Notes: generated by a model from the letters alone, not told the origin. 64,000 nt of DNA from Phocaeicola massiliensis B84634 = Timone 84634 = DSM 17679 = JCM 13223 (GCF_000382445.1 NZ_KB905472.1:498776-562775); one strand, 5' to 3'; positions 8,805 through 18,500 are shown, counted from the stretch's first letter. Numbers and translations are program-made.

Positions 8805-9260
8805 ATGGAAAGAAAAGATGAACTGACAATATTAGGAAAGAAGACGGAATACAAGCAGGATTATGCTCCTGAGGTGCTGGAGTCTTTTGTTAACAAGCAC
8901 CCTGGGAATGATTATTGGGTGCGTTTCAATTGTCCCGAATTTACTAGTCTTTGCCCCATCACCGGACAGCCGGATTTTGCTGAGATTCGTATTTCTTATC
9001 TGCCTGACATGAAGATGGTAGAGAGCAAGAGCCTGAAACTTTACCTGTTCAGCTTTCGCAATCATGGCGATTTTCATGAAGATTGTGTAAATATCATTAT
9101 GAAGGACTTGATTAAACTGATGGAGCCTAAATATATCGAAGTAACAGGTATCTTTACTCCACGTGGCGGCATCTCTATTTATCCGTATTGCAATTACGGA
9201 CGTCCGGGAACAAAATATGAAGAATTGGCGCAATATCGTTTGCGTAACCACGATTTATAA
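8805..9260 (+). CDS. queF: NADPH-dependent 7-cyano-7-deazaguanine reductase
   Basis: 151 residues from the ATG at 8805. An upstream in-frame GTG at 8772 would add 11 residues of low-complexity sequence and overlap the queC stop, so the ATG is preferred. [14 protein letters not shown] holds the nucleophilic Cys that forms a thioimide with preQ0, and [16 protein letters not shown] is the QueF signature that binds NADPH; the single-domain length fits the unimodular YkvM-type class. It reduces preQ0 to preQ1, the ligand of the upstream aptamer candidate, so feedback control is likely. Confidence 0.95.
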   Translation: MERKDELTILGKKTEYKQDYAPEVLESFVNKHPGNDYWVRFNCPEFTSLCPITGQPDFAEIRISYLPDMKMVESKSLKLYLFSFRNHGDFHEDCVNIIMKDLIKLMEPKYIEVTGIFTPRGGISIYPYCNYGRPGTKYEELAQYRLRNHDL

Positions 9261-9331
9261 ACGGCGGGCTTCCACCCAAGGGAAAGATGAACTTAAAGTC
9301 GTTCACTCCTTTCGGTGGAAGCAAAATATCT

Positions 9332-11164
9332 TTAGGATAATTCCAGCCCCAATGCTTCTTTTAATTTTAGCAGATTGGGATTCTTTTTACTCATCATCTG
9401 GAAACGTTCTACATGGCTATAGGCACGTATGTTTTCAGTCGGGGCACTTACCCGTATTGTCATCGTTATTTTTCGGTTATGGAGACGTTCCCGCAAGTGG
9501 TTTTGAATTGCCTGAACCAACTGCGTCATATATTTTTCTACCATCTCGTTGTCTACCAATACTTCGAAAGTAGTATCATTCAGCAGTTTCGGATGCATAT
9601 TCATCATACGTGCCGAGTTCGCTTTCTCTTCAACCGGCAGATTAGCTGCAAATTCACGCCAATAATAGTTTAAATCTTTTTCGTTAAAGATATAATCCTC
9701 ATACGACGCACTGCTTGATGTAGCGGTTGCATGGGCGGCAGAGGTGTTTTTTGCATCTGTTTTCTCAGCTGTTTGTTCATGCAGGGGACGGCGTATGGAC
9801 ATGCCCAACGTACCCGCTTTAAATACTGGAATTTTCTTTTCTTCCTTTGTCGTAGGCAGCGGGTTGGGACGTCCACCCGTATTCATTCCGTTTGTAGAAC
9901 CTTGTGTTGCAGTCGGTGATGAAGCAGCCGGAGCAACACCGGTCTGTGCAGCGGCAACCGGAGCCTGAGGCTGCGATTGCGTGGCAACTTCAGGAGTTGC
10001 TTGCTGTGTAAATATGGGTTTTATGTGATTCTTTTTAGGGCTGCGCCCACCGGCCAAATCGTCAGCGTCGGGCAAGGTCAGTTGCGCACATTGTATCAGT
10101 GTCAGCTCTACCAGCAAGCGTTTGTTCTTGCTGGCGCGATAGTTTAAATCGCAGTCGTTGCACAGCTTCATGGCTTTGTACAGGAACTTGGCCTCGCACT
10201 TCCGGGCTTGTGCCTGATAACGCTCACGGATACTTGCACCTACCTCCAGCAGTTGTAAAGTTGAGGCATCCTTGCTCACCAATAAATCGCGGAAATGTGA
10301 AGAAAGTCCCGTAATAAAGTGGCTGCCGTCAAATCCTTTTTTCAGTACATCATTGAAAAGCAGCATTGCTTCGGGTACCTTGTTTTCAAGTAATAAATCC
10401 GTCAATTTAAAGTAGTATTCGTAATCCAATACGTTCAGGTTCTCGATGACACTTTTATAAGTAATGTTTCCCCCTGTGAAGCTTACTACCTGGTCAAAGA
10501 TGGAAAGCGCGTCACGCATACCTCCATCCGCTTTTTGGGCAATGACGGTCAGCGCTTCGGGTTCGGCATTGATATGTTCCTGCTTTGCCACATATTGCAG
10601 GTGCTCTGTGGTATCTTTAATGCCGATGCGGTTGAAATCATAGATTTGGCAACGGCTCAGGATAGTAGGCAATATCTTATGCTTTTCGGTAGTGGCAAGG
10701 ATGAAAATGGCATGATGAGGAGGCTCTTCCAGGGTCTTCAGAAAAGCATTGAAGGCAGCTTGGGACAGCATGTGTACCTCGTCAATGATATATACTTTAT
10801 ATTTGCCGATTTGTGGCGGGATACGTACTTGCTCTATCAGCGAACGGATGTCTTCTACGGAGTTATTGCTGGCGGCATCCAGCTCATGAATGTTATATGA
10901 GCGTTGCTCGTTGAAGGCAAGGCACGATTCACATTGGTTGCACGCCTCTCCGTCAGCAGTGGGAGACAGGCAGTTGATGGTTTTGGCAAAGATACGCGCA
11001 CAGGTTGTCTTGCCCACACCGCGTGGACCGCAGAACAGGTAGGCATGTGCCAGCTTGCCGGTAGCAATCGCATTTTTCAGGGTAGTGGTCAAAGCACGTT
11101 GGCCCACAACCGATTCGAATGTAGCGGGACGATATTTTCGTGCCGATACGATATAATTTTCCAT
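9332..11164 (-). CDS. dnaX: DNA polymerase III subunit gamma/tau
   Basis: 610 residues. AAA+ clamp-loader domain: Walker A GPRGVGKT (46-53), zinc module Cys65/75/78/81, Walker B region with DEVHMLSQAAFNAFLKTLEEP, and sensor/SRC motif LSRCQ. A Pro/Ala/Thr/Gln-rich linker (about 390-490) leads to a C-terminal tau domain. It loads the beta clamp and couples polymerases at the fork. A TACTTTTG -7 box lies at 11197-11204 on the minus strand. The linker-proximal sequence CCTAAAAAG is not a perfect slippery heptamer, so a separate gamma product cannot be predicted. Confidence 0.96.
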   Translation of the reverse strand: MENYIVSARKYRPATFESVVGQRALTTTLKNAIATGKLAHAYLFCGPRGVGKTTCARIFAKTINCLSPTADGEACNQCESCLAFNEQRSYNIHELDAASNNSVEDIRSLIEQVRIPPQIGKYKVYIIDEVHMLSQAAFNAFLKTLEEPPHHAIFILATTEKHKILPTILSRCQIYDFNRIGIKDTTEHLQYVAKQEHINAEPEALTVIAQKADGGMRDALSIFDQVVSFTGGNITYKSVIENLNVLDYEYYFKLTDLLLENKVPEAMLLFNDVLKKGFDGSHFITGLSSHFRDLLVSKDASTLQLLEVGASIRERYQAQARKCEAKFLYKAMKLCNDCDLNYRASKNKRLLVELTLIQCAQLTLPDADDLAGGRSPKKNHIKPIFTQQATPEVATQSQPQAPVAAAQTGVAPAASSPTATQGSTNGMNTGGRPNPLPTTKEEKKIPVFKAGTLGMSIRRPLHEQTAEKTDAKNTSAAHATATSSSASYEDYIFNEKDLNYYWREFAANLPVEEKANSARMMNMHPKLLNDTTFEVLVDNEMVEKYMTQLVQAIQNHLRERLHNRKITMTIRVSAPTENIRAYSHVERFQMMSKKNPNLLKLKEALGLELS

Positions 11165-11248
11165 AAGCGGAGTTCCTTTACTAAATATGAGTTCTGCAAA
11201 AGTACATAAATTATCGGTGTTTTTATGTATGGTTGCCTGAAATATTTC

Positions 11249-11256
11249 TATCTTTG
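11249..11256 (+). promoter_or_regulatory. -7 box for the FtsB-like gene
   Basis: TATCTTTG, 28 bp upstream of the ATG at 11284. The -33 box is not clear. Confidence 0.5.
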
Positions 11257-11283
11257 CGCAAAGGAGAAAAAAGAACGTTAGAT

Positions 11284-11580
11284 ATGAGTAAATTGCTGAC
11301 TATTTGGAACTACATCCGGCACCATAAGTATATGATTACGCTGCTGGTATTTCTTGTGGTTATTGGTTTTTTGGATGAAAACAGTCTGATTCAGCGCGCA
11401 AAGCACCGTAATGAAATAAGTACGTTAAATAGTGAAATAGAAAAATACAGAAAGCAATATGAGGAGGATACCGAGAAGCTGAAAGAGTTGACCAGCAATC
11501 CCGAGGCTTTGGAGAAAATAGCCCGTGAGAAGTATCTGATGAAGAAACCAAATGAGGATGTTTACGTTTTTGAACAATGA
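11284..11580 (+). CDS. Septum formation initiator (FtsB/DivIC family)
   Basis: 98 residues from ATG 11284; a longer in-frame start at 11233 would overlap the promoter box and is rejected. Layout: short cytoplasmic N-terminus, one transmembrane helix (about 17-35), a coiled coil rich in Glu and Lys, and a C-terminal NPEALEKIAREKYLMKKPNEDVYVF motif typical of FtsB/DivIC. These bitopic proteins form a complex with FtsL and FtsQ at the division septum. The stop overlaps the next start (ATGA). Confidence 0.9.
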   Translation: MSKLLTIWNYIRHHKYMITLLVFLVVIGFLDENSLIQRAKHRNEISTLNSEIEKYRKQYEEDTEKLKELTSNPEALEKIAREKYLMKKPNEDVYVFEQ

Positions 11581-11921
11581 AGAATCTTTATAATATAATA
11601 TTTATGGCAGGTGCCGGGCTGTTGCTGCTTGGTGCAGTATTGCAAATAACCCGTTGGGATTTTGCTCCTTTTATATACACAGTGGGTGCGGTGATGTTCG
11701 GCTATGTACAGGTGATGGGAAATCGGTATGATGGCAAGAACTTTATCGTCAAGCGATTGAGGAGGCAGCAAATCTTTGGTGCCATTGCGTTGGTTTTTGC
11801 GGGAGTACTGATGTTTACGATGAACCGTAATGAGTGGATTGTCTGTCTTTCCATTGCTGCCATACTCGAACTGTATACAGCATTCCGCATTCCGCAGGAA
11901 CTGGATAAAGAGAACAAGTAG
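11577..11921 (+). CDS. Small hypothetical membrane protein
   Basis: 114 residues with four predicted hydrophobic segments (roughly 5-22, 28-47, 66-84, 88-105) separated by short basic loops such as RYDGKNFIVKRLRRQQ. Translationally coupled to the FtsB-like gene by a 4-bp overlap, so it may work at the division site or envelope; no known motif is recognised. Confidence 0.8.
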   Translation: MKNLYNIIFMAGAGLLLLGAVLQITRWDFAPFIYTVGAVMFGYVQVMGNRYDGKNFIVKRLRRQQIFGAIALVFAGVLMFTMNRNEWIVCLSIAAILELYTAFRIPQELDKENK

Positions 11922-12065
11922 AGCATTCTCATCTTTTGAATAAAATGCCGGTTTTGTTCTATTTTGATTCATCTCCGCACATAAGCCAAGAATAACCGGA
12001 TGATAAGTCCTTTCATCAGTCGGATTAACTTCTTTTTCCTTTTAGGTTAAGTCTTCGCGTACGGC

Positions 12066-12153
12066 AAACTTTTATAGTCTTCGGCTGTGGACTGTATAGT
12101 CTGCTGCAATGGACTGTACAGTCTGTTACGGTGGACTGTACAGTCTGTTATAA
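12066..12153. repeat. 22-bp tandem repeat with palindromic cores
   Basis: Three good units start at 12088, 12110 and 12132 (consensus TGGACTGTAYAGTCTGYT plus 4 variable bases); degenerate copies precede (12066-12087) and follow (12154-12175). Units 2 and 3 contain the perfect palindrome GACTGTACAGTC; unit 1 has GACTGTATAGTC. The purpose is unknown: protein-binding sites or a slipped-strand expansion are both possible. Confidence 0.8.
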
Positions 12154-12326
12154 CAGACTGTAATAATCTTCCGCTTAAAAGGTCTTAGACAGTGGTCAGA
12201 AATAACTTAATCTTCCTTTTGTTTACAGATAAAAAGTAGATGACCGGTCACCCCGTATTGTATAATTTCCGGATTTCGAGGGGAAGGAAGGCAAAAAAAC
12301 TAAACCGGTCTATCCCATCGTCAGCT

Positions 12327-12395
12327 GTAGGGGCAGGGTTTGCCTGCCCGAAGGCACAAAGCAAACTGTTTTCGGGCGAGCGAACCTTGCCCCTA
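12327..12395. repeat. Inverted repeat with GC-rich arms (REP/MITE-like)
   Basis: Left arm GTAGGGGCAGGGTTTGCC continues to TGCCCG at 12350. The right arm 12373-12395 reads CGGGCGAGCGAACCTTGCC and on. The arms pair in about 17 of 21 positions around a 22-bp centre. It is GC-rich compared with its surroundings, as expected for a dispersed palindromic element. Confidence 0.6.
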
Positions 12396-12483
12396 TAAAC
12401 TAAACGACAGCATTATCCACGTTTTGACAGCCTCTTTTTTAGAGACGAGGAAGGTAGTGTGCTAAAATGAAAACAAACTACCA

Positions 12484-14670
12484 CTATTCCACAATAGTCA
12501 TTTCATCTATCAGATGTTTTGCACCTGCAAACTTATCGATGATAAACAAAGTATATCGGATATCTACGCAAGCGGCACGTTGTAACTGCGGATTGTAGGC
12601 GATATCACCTGTCAAACCTTCGTAGTTACGGTCGAATCCGGTACCGATTAATTCGCCTTTACTGTTGAAGACCGGTGAACCGGAGTTACCTCCCGTATTA
12701 TCGGTGGCTGTGGCAAAGCAGATAGGCATTTCTCCGTTTTTCATGGCATAACGGCCGAAATCCTTGTTGTTATACAATTCTTTCAGTTTTGCCGGCACCA
12801 CGAACTCGAAATTATCCGGGTCTTCTTTTTCCATTACGCCTTTCAGTGTCGTATAATAACTGTATTCCACTCCGTCCTTCGGGCTGTAAGAGCCGATTTT
12901 TCCGTAAGTGAGACGTAATGTAGAGTTGGCATCGGGATAAATGGGTGTGCCTTCCTGTTGTTTCAGTTTCATCATACCTTCCACCCATGTCTTGTGTGCA
13001 AGGTTGTATGCATCCGTTTCTGCTTTCATAGCCTGGTCGGTCTTTTCATACCCTTCGTCTACGGATTTGGCATATTGCACCATCAAGTCGTTTTCTATGG
13101 TTTTGGCATCCGGTTTGGCCATGAACCGGTCAAAGGCTTCACGACTGCGGAAGATAGAAGTATCGAAACAAGCATCTACAAATGCATCGATATCTCCTTT
13201 GAACTTCTTGTCTATCACCCGGAATATGCTGATGCGCTGTTCGGCAGGAATCAGTTCGGCATAAGTCTTTAACAGTGCCTTTGAGACTTTGCGGTCTACT
13301 TCGGGACTGTAATCTTTATTAAAGAACTTGTCGGCCTGTTTACCCAACCGGCTCAATGCATGATCCAGCGGATTGATTTCTTTGGTAGCGTGGGGCACTT
13401 TGTAACCTTGTTTCAGTGCTTCCAGCACTTGGTCTGTGGAAGGAATTTTATAGAATTCCGTTCCCAGTTTGCAAACTTCATAGATGGCTTGCTGGTGATA
13501 AACAGCGTCATGGCGTTTGCTTACGATTTCGCGGATGGCATCAAATGCTTTTTGATAAGTATCTGTTCCCGTTTTGCGGCCGTATGCCAGAAGTTTTTCT
13601 TGTTGCTGCTTCTTGGTGTCGAGCACATTGAGGTGAATCAGTCCTTCGTTCATGCCGATGGCATTCTTCCAGTAGTTGGCAGAAGATGCATACTTGCTGG
13701 CATACTGGATGCGTACTTTATCACTTTTCAGCATTTCTTCGAGCAGATTGTTGAGGCGTACCGTACGCACTGTCTTACGCATGAAATTGGTAGTCTGCAT
13801 ACGTTCTTCCACCTCATCGGAAATCATATAACGCCAGTTGCGTCCGGGGAATCCCATTACGAAAGTAAAGTCGCCCTCTTTCACACCGCCCAGATTGATC
13901 GTAAGGTGTTTCTTCACTTTCAGGGGGATATTATTCTCATTGTATTCGGCCGGTTTGCCATCGGGGGCGGCATATATGCGGAACATGGAGAAGTCACCGC
14001 AGTGGCGGGGCCACATCCAGTTGTCTGTGTCGGCTCCAAACTTTCCGATGGAAGAAGGGGGAGCACCCACCATGCGGACATCCTTGTAGATGGTCTTTAC
14101 AAAAAGATAGTAACGGTTTGCTCCGTAGAAAGGTTTCAACTCCAAGGCCGTGAAGGGAGTGACTTCTATGTTCTCCTGCTTGGCAAAGCGTTCGGCCACT
14201 TTGCCAAGGTAAGAAGGAGAGAGGTAGTTCAGGCCTTCCGGGTCCTTGTCCTTAGCCAACTGTTCTTTTACATAAGGAGTGATATCCAGAATTTTGTCGA
14301 TAAAAGTAACGGTCAGCCCCTCGCAAGGCAATTCCTCCTTGCGGGTCATCGCCCAGAATCCGTCTGTCAGGTAGTCGTGCTCCACCGAACTGTGTTGCTG
14401 GATATATCCGTATCCGCAATGGTGATTGGTCAGCACCAGTCCTTCTGCTGAAATAACTTCACCGGTGCATCCTCCGCCGAAATGTACCACGGCATCTTTC
14501 AGGCTGATACTGTCGGGGCAATATACTTTGTCAATGCCGATGTCCAGTCCCATGTCGTACATGGTGGCGGCATTTTGTTCTTTCAGGTCTGTCAACATCC
14601 ACATACCCTCGTCGGCATGGCCGGCAAGGGTGGTGAAGCTGAGAAGTGATAATATGATTGTCTTTTTCAT
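12484..14670 (-). CDS. S46 family dipeptidyl-peptidase, DPP11-like
   Basis: 728 residues with a signal peptide ([19 protein letters not shown]). Chymotrypsin-like triad: His in TNHHCGYGYIQ, Asp in [10 protein letters not shown], Ser663 in GGNSGSP. S46 enzymes release N-terminal dipeptides in the periplasm. The S1-pocket residue in FDRN is Arg681; in Porphyromonas enzymes Arg at this site gives DPP11 preference for Asp/Glu at P1, whereas Gly gives DPP7 preference for hydrophobic P1. Acidic preference is therefore inferred. The start overlaps the stop of its paralogue by 1 bp (TAATG), so the two are coupled. Confidence 0.92.
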   Translation of the reverse strand: MKKTIILSLLSFTTLAGHADEGMWMLTDLKEQNAATMYDMGLDIGIDKVYCPDSISLKDAVVHFGGGCTGEVISAEGLVLTNHHCGYGYIQQHSSVEHDYLTDGFWAMTRKEELPCEGLTVTFIDKILDITPYVKEQLAKDKDPEGLNYLSPSYLGKVAERFAKQENIEVTPFTALELKPFYGANRYYLFVKTIYKDVRMVGAPPSSIGKFGADTDNWMWPRHCGDFSMFRIYAAPDGKPAEYNENNIPLKVKKHLTINLGGVKEGDFTFVMGFPGRNWRYMISDEVEERMQTTNFMRKTVRTVRLNNLLEEMLKSDKVRIQYASKYASSANYWKNAIGMNEGLIHLNVLDTKKQQQEKLLAYGRKTGTDTYQKAFDAIREIVSKRHDAVYHQQAIYEVCKLGTEFYKIPSTDQVLEALKQGYKVPHATKEINPLDHALSRLGKQADKFFNKDYSPEVDRKVSKALLKTYAELIPAEQRISIFRVIDKKFKGDIDAFVDACFDTSIFRSREAFDRFMAKPDAKTIENDLMVQYAKSVDEGYEKTDQAMKAETDAYNLAHKTWVEGMMKLKQQEGTPIYPDANSTLRLTYGKIGSYSPKDGVEYSYYTTLKGVMEKEDPDNFEFVVPAKLKELYNNKDFGRYAMKNGEMPICFATATDNTGGNSGSPVFNSKGELIGTGFDRNYEGLTGDIAYNPQLQRAACVDIRYTLFIIDKFAGAKHLIDEMTIVE

Positions 14671-16835
14671 TATTCTACTATTGTCATTTCGTCAATCAGG
14701 TGACCGCAACCACCCAGTTTGTCGATAATAAAGAGTACATAGCGGATGTCTACGGCAATACAGCGTTGGAGGTTATTGTCAAAGTTGATATCTCCACTCA
14801 GTGATTCCCAGTTGCCGTCAAAGGCAGTACCAATCAGTTCACCGCTGCCGTTGATGACCGGAGAACCTGAGTTACCACCTGTAATGTCATTGGTCGTGAG
14901 GAAACAAGCCGGCATCTCACCGTTAGGCAATGCATAACGTCCGAAGTCTTTGGCAGTATAAAGCTCTTTCAGTTTGGCGGGAACTACGAATTCGGGATTG
15001 GTGGGGTCTTCTTTTTCCATTACACCTTTCAATGTCGTATAATACTTGTAGTGTATACCGTCTTTCGGATTATAAGATTTCACGTTACCATAAGTCAGAC
15101 GAATGGTGAAGTTGGCATCCGGTGCTTTAGGTTCGGGAGAATACATTTCACATAAGCCGCGTACATACGTTTTGTGCAGCAGTTCCAATCCATTGAGTGC
15201 AGTTGACAATTCCTTAACCAATTTATCACCCAGTGCATATTTGGATTTGACAAAAGCATACATCGGGTCTTTTTCAAGAGCTTTTACATTGGGCTTGCTG
15301 ATGAATTTATTGAAATTCTTTTCATTGGAGAAGATGGAATTATCATATAAATTGTCGATATATGCATCATAGTTTCCTTTGAAATCGTTTTGGATTGTCT
15401 GGTAGAAAGAAGGCAACGCGTCAGCTTCTACCATTTCGGCATAGAGGGGCAACAGGGCTTTGGCTACTTTGCGGTCTACTTCGTGGTCATAATCCTTGTT
15501 GTGAACGGATTCATAAACGCTCTTCATCATATCGGTATATTTTTTGATACCGGCTTTATCTTTGTTCTTTACCGCTACTTTCAGGCTGTCCATTACAATA
15601 TAAGGAGTACCGAACTCAATGCCGCTTCTCAAAATTTCATTGAAGCAAGTGAATTGATAAAGAACAGGGTTGCTCTTTTCGATAATGGCATCGATTTCTC
15701 CTACCACCTTTGCATAGTCGGCCCGATTGTTATCCTTTGCAAACTTGGCAAAGCGGGCTTCCTGAGCCGCTTTCGTTTCCAGTACTTTATTGTCTGCGAT
15801 AGCTTTGTTCATACCGATGGAATTCTTCCAGTAGTTGCTGCTTCCCGCATATTTGCTGGCATACTGAATGCGCACTTTGTCGCTGGCTGCCATTTCTTTT
15901 TTCAGTACATCCTGACGGGTACCGCGAATGCGGATACGGGGCTCATTGCTGGCGGTCATTCGCTGTTTGACTTCGCTTTGAGTCAAGTAGCGGCTGGTGC
16001 TTCCGGGGAAGCCCATAATCATGGCATAATCACCTTCTTCGATACCTTTCAGTGAGATAGCCAAATGTTTCTTAGCTTTGAGAGGAACATTGTTTTCATT
16101 GTATTCGGCCGGTTCACCGTTAGCGTCTGCATAGATACGGAATACAGAAAAGTCGCAAGTATGACGGGGCCACATCCAGTTATCGGTTTCCCCACCGAAT
16201 TTACCGATAGATGAAGGAGGTGCGGCAACCATACGTACGTCACTGTATGTTTTTAAATAAATCAGATAAAATTTGTTTCCGGCATAGAAAGGAAGCGCTT
16301 GTGCACTGATACCCGGCTTTCCGTTCAGGTCGCTTGCTTTCAGTTCCTCGTTGGCAAATTTATGTAAGAAAGGCTGACCGAATGTTTCTTCTTCCTTCAC
16401 TTCTCCGGCTTTTACCTTTGCATTTATTTTATCTGTGACATCCACAATACGTTCTACAAATTTGAACTTCAAGCCCGGAGTAGGGAGTTCTTCTTTACGG
16501 CTTTTTGCCCAAAAACCATCTGTCAGGTAGTCATGTTCTACTGAACTGTGTTGTTGGATAGAAGCATATCCGCAATGATGATTGGTCAGGATAAGTCCGT
16601 CGGGAGAAATAATTTCTCCGGTACATCCTCCGCCAAAGATACCTACTGCATCTTTCAGCGAAACTTTGTTGGGGTGGTAGATGTCGTCGGCATCCAGCTT
16701 CAGACCCTGTGCTTTCATGCGGTCTGCCAAGTGCTGTTCCTGCATGAGTTGCAACAACCACATACCTTCGTCTGCCTTTGATGGCAAGAATGCCACGCAC
16801 ATTAATGCGAGCATTAAGAGTTTAAATCTTTTCAT
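14670..16835 (-). CDS. S46 family dipeptidyl-peptidase, DPP7-like
   Basis: 721 residues with a signal peptide ([21 protein letters not shown]). The triad is present: His in [11 protein letters not shown], Asp in [10 protein letters not shown], Ser656 in GGNSGSP. The specificity position in FDGN is Gly674, the DPP7-type residue, so hydrophobic P1 is inferred. First gene of a two-gene operon with the DPP11-like paralogue; a TATTTTTG -7 box lies at 16877-16884 on the minus strand. Together they could feed dipeptides from host or dietary protein into the cell. Confidence 0.92.
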   Translation of the reverse strand: MKRFKLLMLALMCVAFLPSKADEGMWLLQLMQEQHLADRMKAQGLKLDADDIYHPNKVSLKDAVGIFGGGCTGEIISPDGLILTNHHCGYASIQQHSSVEHDYLTDGFWAKSRKEELPTPGLKFKFVERIVDVTDKINAKVKAGEVKEEETFGQPFLHKFANEELKASDLNGKPGISAQALPFYAGNKFYLIYLKTYSDVRMVAAPPSSIGKFGGETDNWMWPRHTCDFSVFRIYADANGEPAEYNENNVPLKAKKHLAISLKGIEEGDYAMIMGFPGSTSRYLTQSEVKQRMTASNEPRIRIRGTRQDVLKKEMAASDKVRIQYASKYAGSSNYWKNSIGMNKAIADNKVLETKAAQEARFAKFAKDNNRADYAKVVGEIDAIIEKSNPVLYQFTCFNEILRSGIEFGTPYIVMDSLKVAVKNKDKAGIKKYTDMMKSVYESVHNKDYDHEVDRKVAKALLPLYAEMVEADALPSFYQTIQNDFKGNYDAYIDNLYDNSIFSNEKNFNKFISKPNVKALEKDPMYAFVKSKYALGDKLVKELSTALNGLELLHKTYVRGLCEMYSPEPKAPDANFTIRLTYGNVKSYNPKDGIHYKYYTTLKGVMEKEDPTNPEFVVPAKLKELYTAKDFGRYALPNGEMPACFLTTNDITGGNSGSPVINGSGELIGTAFDGNWESLSGDINFDNNLQRCIAVDIRYVLFIIDKLGGCGHLIDEMTIVE

Positions 16836-16965
16836 GTTGTGTACTAAATGTTATTTCTTTATACTTATATCGGTTACAAAAATAGAAAAAAAACGGCAAG
16901 TATCAGTCAAAAAACTCAATCACAGTGATAATCTTATATTAAGTTTTAAATTATAATAAAAAATT

Positions 16966-16995
16966 TTTGTCAGTGGATTATAGATTGTACCTTTG
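16966..16995 (+). promoter_or_regulatory. Promoter for the DUF4369 lipoprotein
   Basis: TTTG at 16966-16969 and TACCTTTG at 16988-16995, spacer 18 bp; the gene starts at 17025. Confidence 0.6.
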
Positions 16996-17024
16996 CTCAC
17001 CAAAAAGTAGTAAAGGGTGTGTAG

Positions 17025-17744
17025 ATGAGCATGAATAAACTTTTTTTCTCTGTAGTGTCTTTATTGGCTTTGACCTCGTGTGCCAGCGAATATAAAATAG
17101 AAGGTAGTTCTTCTGTTTCGAGGTTGGATGGAAAGATGCTGTTTATAAAAGTTCCCGATGGTGACCGCATGGTGAAGGTTGATTCTGCCGAGGTTATTCA
17201 TGGGATATTTAAAATGGAAGGAGTTTTGGATTCGTCCGTTATTGCTTCTTTATATATGGATGATATAAATATCATGCCTTTTGTTATCGAAAAAGGGAAG
17301 ATAGCCATTAACATAGACAATGCCCGCATCGTGGTAAGCGGAACTCCGCTCAATGACCGTCTTTATGATTTTGTGGGAAAGAAAACTTCGCTTGATGACC
17401 GTGCCTACGAGTTAGAGCGTAAGGAAAGCCGTATGATTATGGATGGAAAAGATCCCAATGAGATTCACCATGTTATTATGACAGAACGTGAGAAACTGGC
17501 TGCTGAGATGAATGACTTGGCAAAGCAGTTCATTAAAAAGAATTATGATAATGTATTGGGACCGGGGGTATTTATCATGATATGCAGTAACTTTGATTAT
17601 CCGGTCATGACTCCGATGATTGAGGAAATCGTTAAAGATGCTCCCGACAGTTTCAAAAATAATCCGATGGTGAAGGAGTATATCACGGTAGCTCGTGCCA
17701 ATATGGAGAAACTGAAGAGTACACAACCTGTTCCCCTCGATTAA
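17025..17744 (+). CDS. DUF4369 domain lipoprotein
   Basis: 239 residues. The type II signal peptide has lipobox LTSC (Cys19). Residues about 25-125 match the beta-rich DUF4369 module often fused to a thioredoxin-like TlpA domain in Bacteroidetes. Here the C-terminus is helical, has no CxxC, and ends without a thioredoxin fold, so this is the short, non-redox version. It converges on the PlsC gene with a 3-bp gap. Function unknown; likely periplasmic side of a membrane. Confidence 0.82.
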   Translation: MSMNKLFFSVVSLLALTSCASEYKIEGSSSVSRLDGKMLFIKVPDGDRMVKVDSAEVIHGIFKMEGVLDSSVIASLYMDDINIMPFVIEKGKIAINIDNARIVVSGTPLNDRLYDFVGKKTSLDDRAYELERKESRMIMDGKDPNEIHHVIMTEREKLAAEMNDLAKQFIKKNYDNVLGPGVFIMICSNFDYPVMTPMIEEIVKDAPDSFKNNPMVKEYITVARANMEKLKSTQPVPLD

Positions 17745-17747
17745 AGA

Positions 17748-18500
17748 TTATTGATCGGGGTTGTCCACTTTTCCCTGATATTCTTCCGGCAATGATTTTT
17801 CTATTTCTTTATAAGCTTCTTCCATGGTTGTTTTGATATTGTCTATTCCCTGGCTTTGGGGATATATGGGTTTATGAATGATCAATGTCATCGGATGCCA
17901 TGAGACGAAACCTCCGGTACGCGGGAGAACATTGAATGAACCGACAATAGTAAGCGGTACGACCGGCAGTTGTAACTCATCCGCCAACTGGAAAGCTCCT
18001 TTCTTAAAATATCCCATGTGTCCTGTAAAGGTGCGTGCCCCTTCGGGAAATACGACCAATGAAGTTCCGTTCTGCAATACATTACGGGCATGTTCGATTG
18101 TCTCTTTTACTTTCTTCGGTCCGGATTTATCTACAAAAATGTGACCTGCCGCTTCGCATGCTTTACCAACAAAAGGCATTTTCCGCAGGCTCTTCTTCAT
18201 CATCCATTTGAAATTGCGGCCCAAAAAGCCGTAAATGAGGAATATATCGAATGAGCCCTGATGGTTGGCAACAAAGACATATGAAGTTTTGTCCAGTACT
18301 TCGGGATGCCCTACTACTTTTACGGGAATCAGCAATACATAACAGAATAGTTGTGACCAGATTTTTCCGGGGTAATATCCCCAAACATGCGGGTCGCCTA
18401 TCCATGAACCTACAATAGTGACAAGGGCCGTAAGTATTGTCAATACAAGAAGTATGGGAAGTGCTATAAAAATCTGATATAAAATATAGAGTGCTTTCAT
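17748..18500 (-). CDS. 1-acyl-sn-glycerol-3-phosphate acyltransferase (PlsC family)
   Basis: 250 residues from the ATG at 18500; an in-frame TTG at 18509 is less likely. N-terminal hydrophobic helices anchor it in the inner membrane. Acyltransferase motif I is NHQGSFD (H-x4-D) and motif III is VVFPEGART. It transfers a second acyl chain to lysophosphatidic acid in phospholipid synthesis; other lyso-lipid acceptors are possible. The promoter is probably TATCTTTG at 18523-18530 with TTTG at 18554-18557 on the minus strand (23-bp spacer, slightly long). Confidence 0.9.
   Translation of the reverse strand: MKALYILYQIFIALPILLVLTILTALVTIVGSWIGDPHVWGYYPGKIWSQLFCYVLLIPVKVVGHPEVLDKTSYVFVANHQGSFDIFLIYGFLGRNFKWMMKKSLRKMPFVGKACEAAGHIFVDKSGPKKVKETIEHARNVLQNGTSLVVFPEGARTFTGHMGYFKKGAFQLADELQLPVVPLTIVGSFNVLPRTGGFVSWHPMTLIIHKPIYPQSQGIDNIKTTMEEAYKEIEKSLPEEYQGKVDNPDQ

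Larger units (their letters stand above)
11922..12483. other. Non-coding repeat-bearing intergenic region
   Basis: 562 bp without a supportable gene, between a plus-strand operon and minus-strand S46 peptidases that converge on it. It holds a 22-bp tandem repeat with palindromic cores and an inverted repeat of GC-rich arms, listed separately. The remaining sequence shows no clear feature. Confidence 0.8.

Noticed and set aside
10031..10037. CCTAAAAAG at the end of the dnaX core as a frameshift signal for gamma
   Set aside because: Only five A residues; the A-AAA-AAG slippery heptamer is not complete, and no stem-loop is evident.
12066..12153. Repeats as a CRISPR array
   Set aside because: Units are contiguous 22-bp tandem copies with no spacers, and no cas genes are present.
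13360..14451. 363-residue frame on the plus strand opposite an S46 peptidase
   Set aside because: Antisense shadow of a well-supported gene; no domain pattern or promoter.
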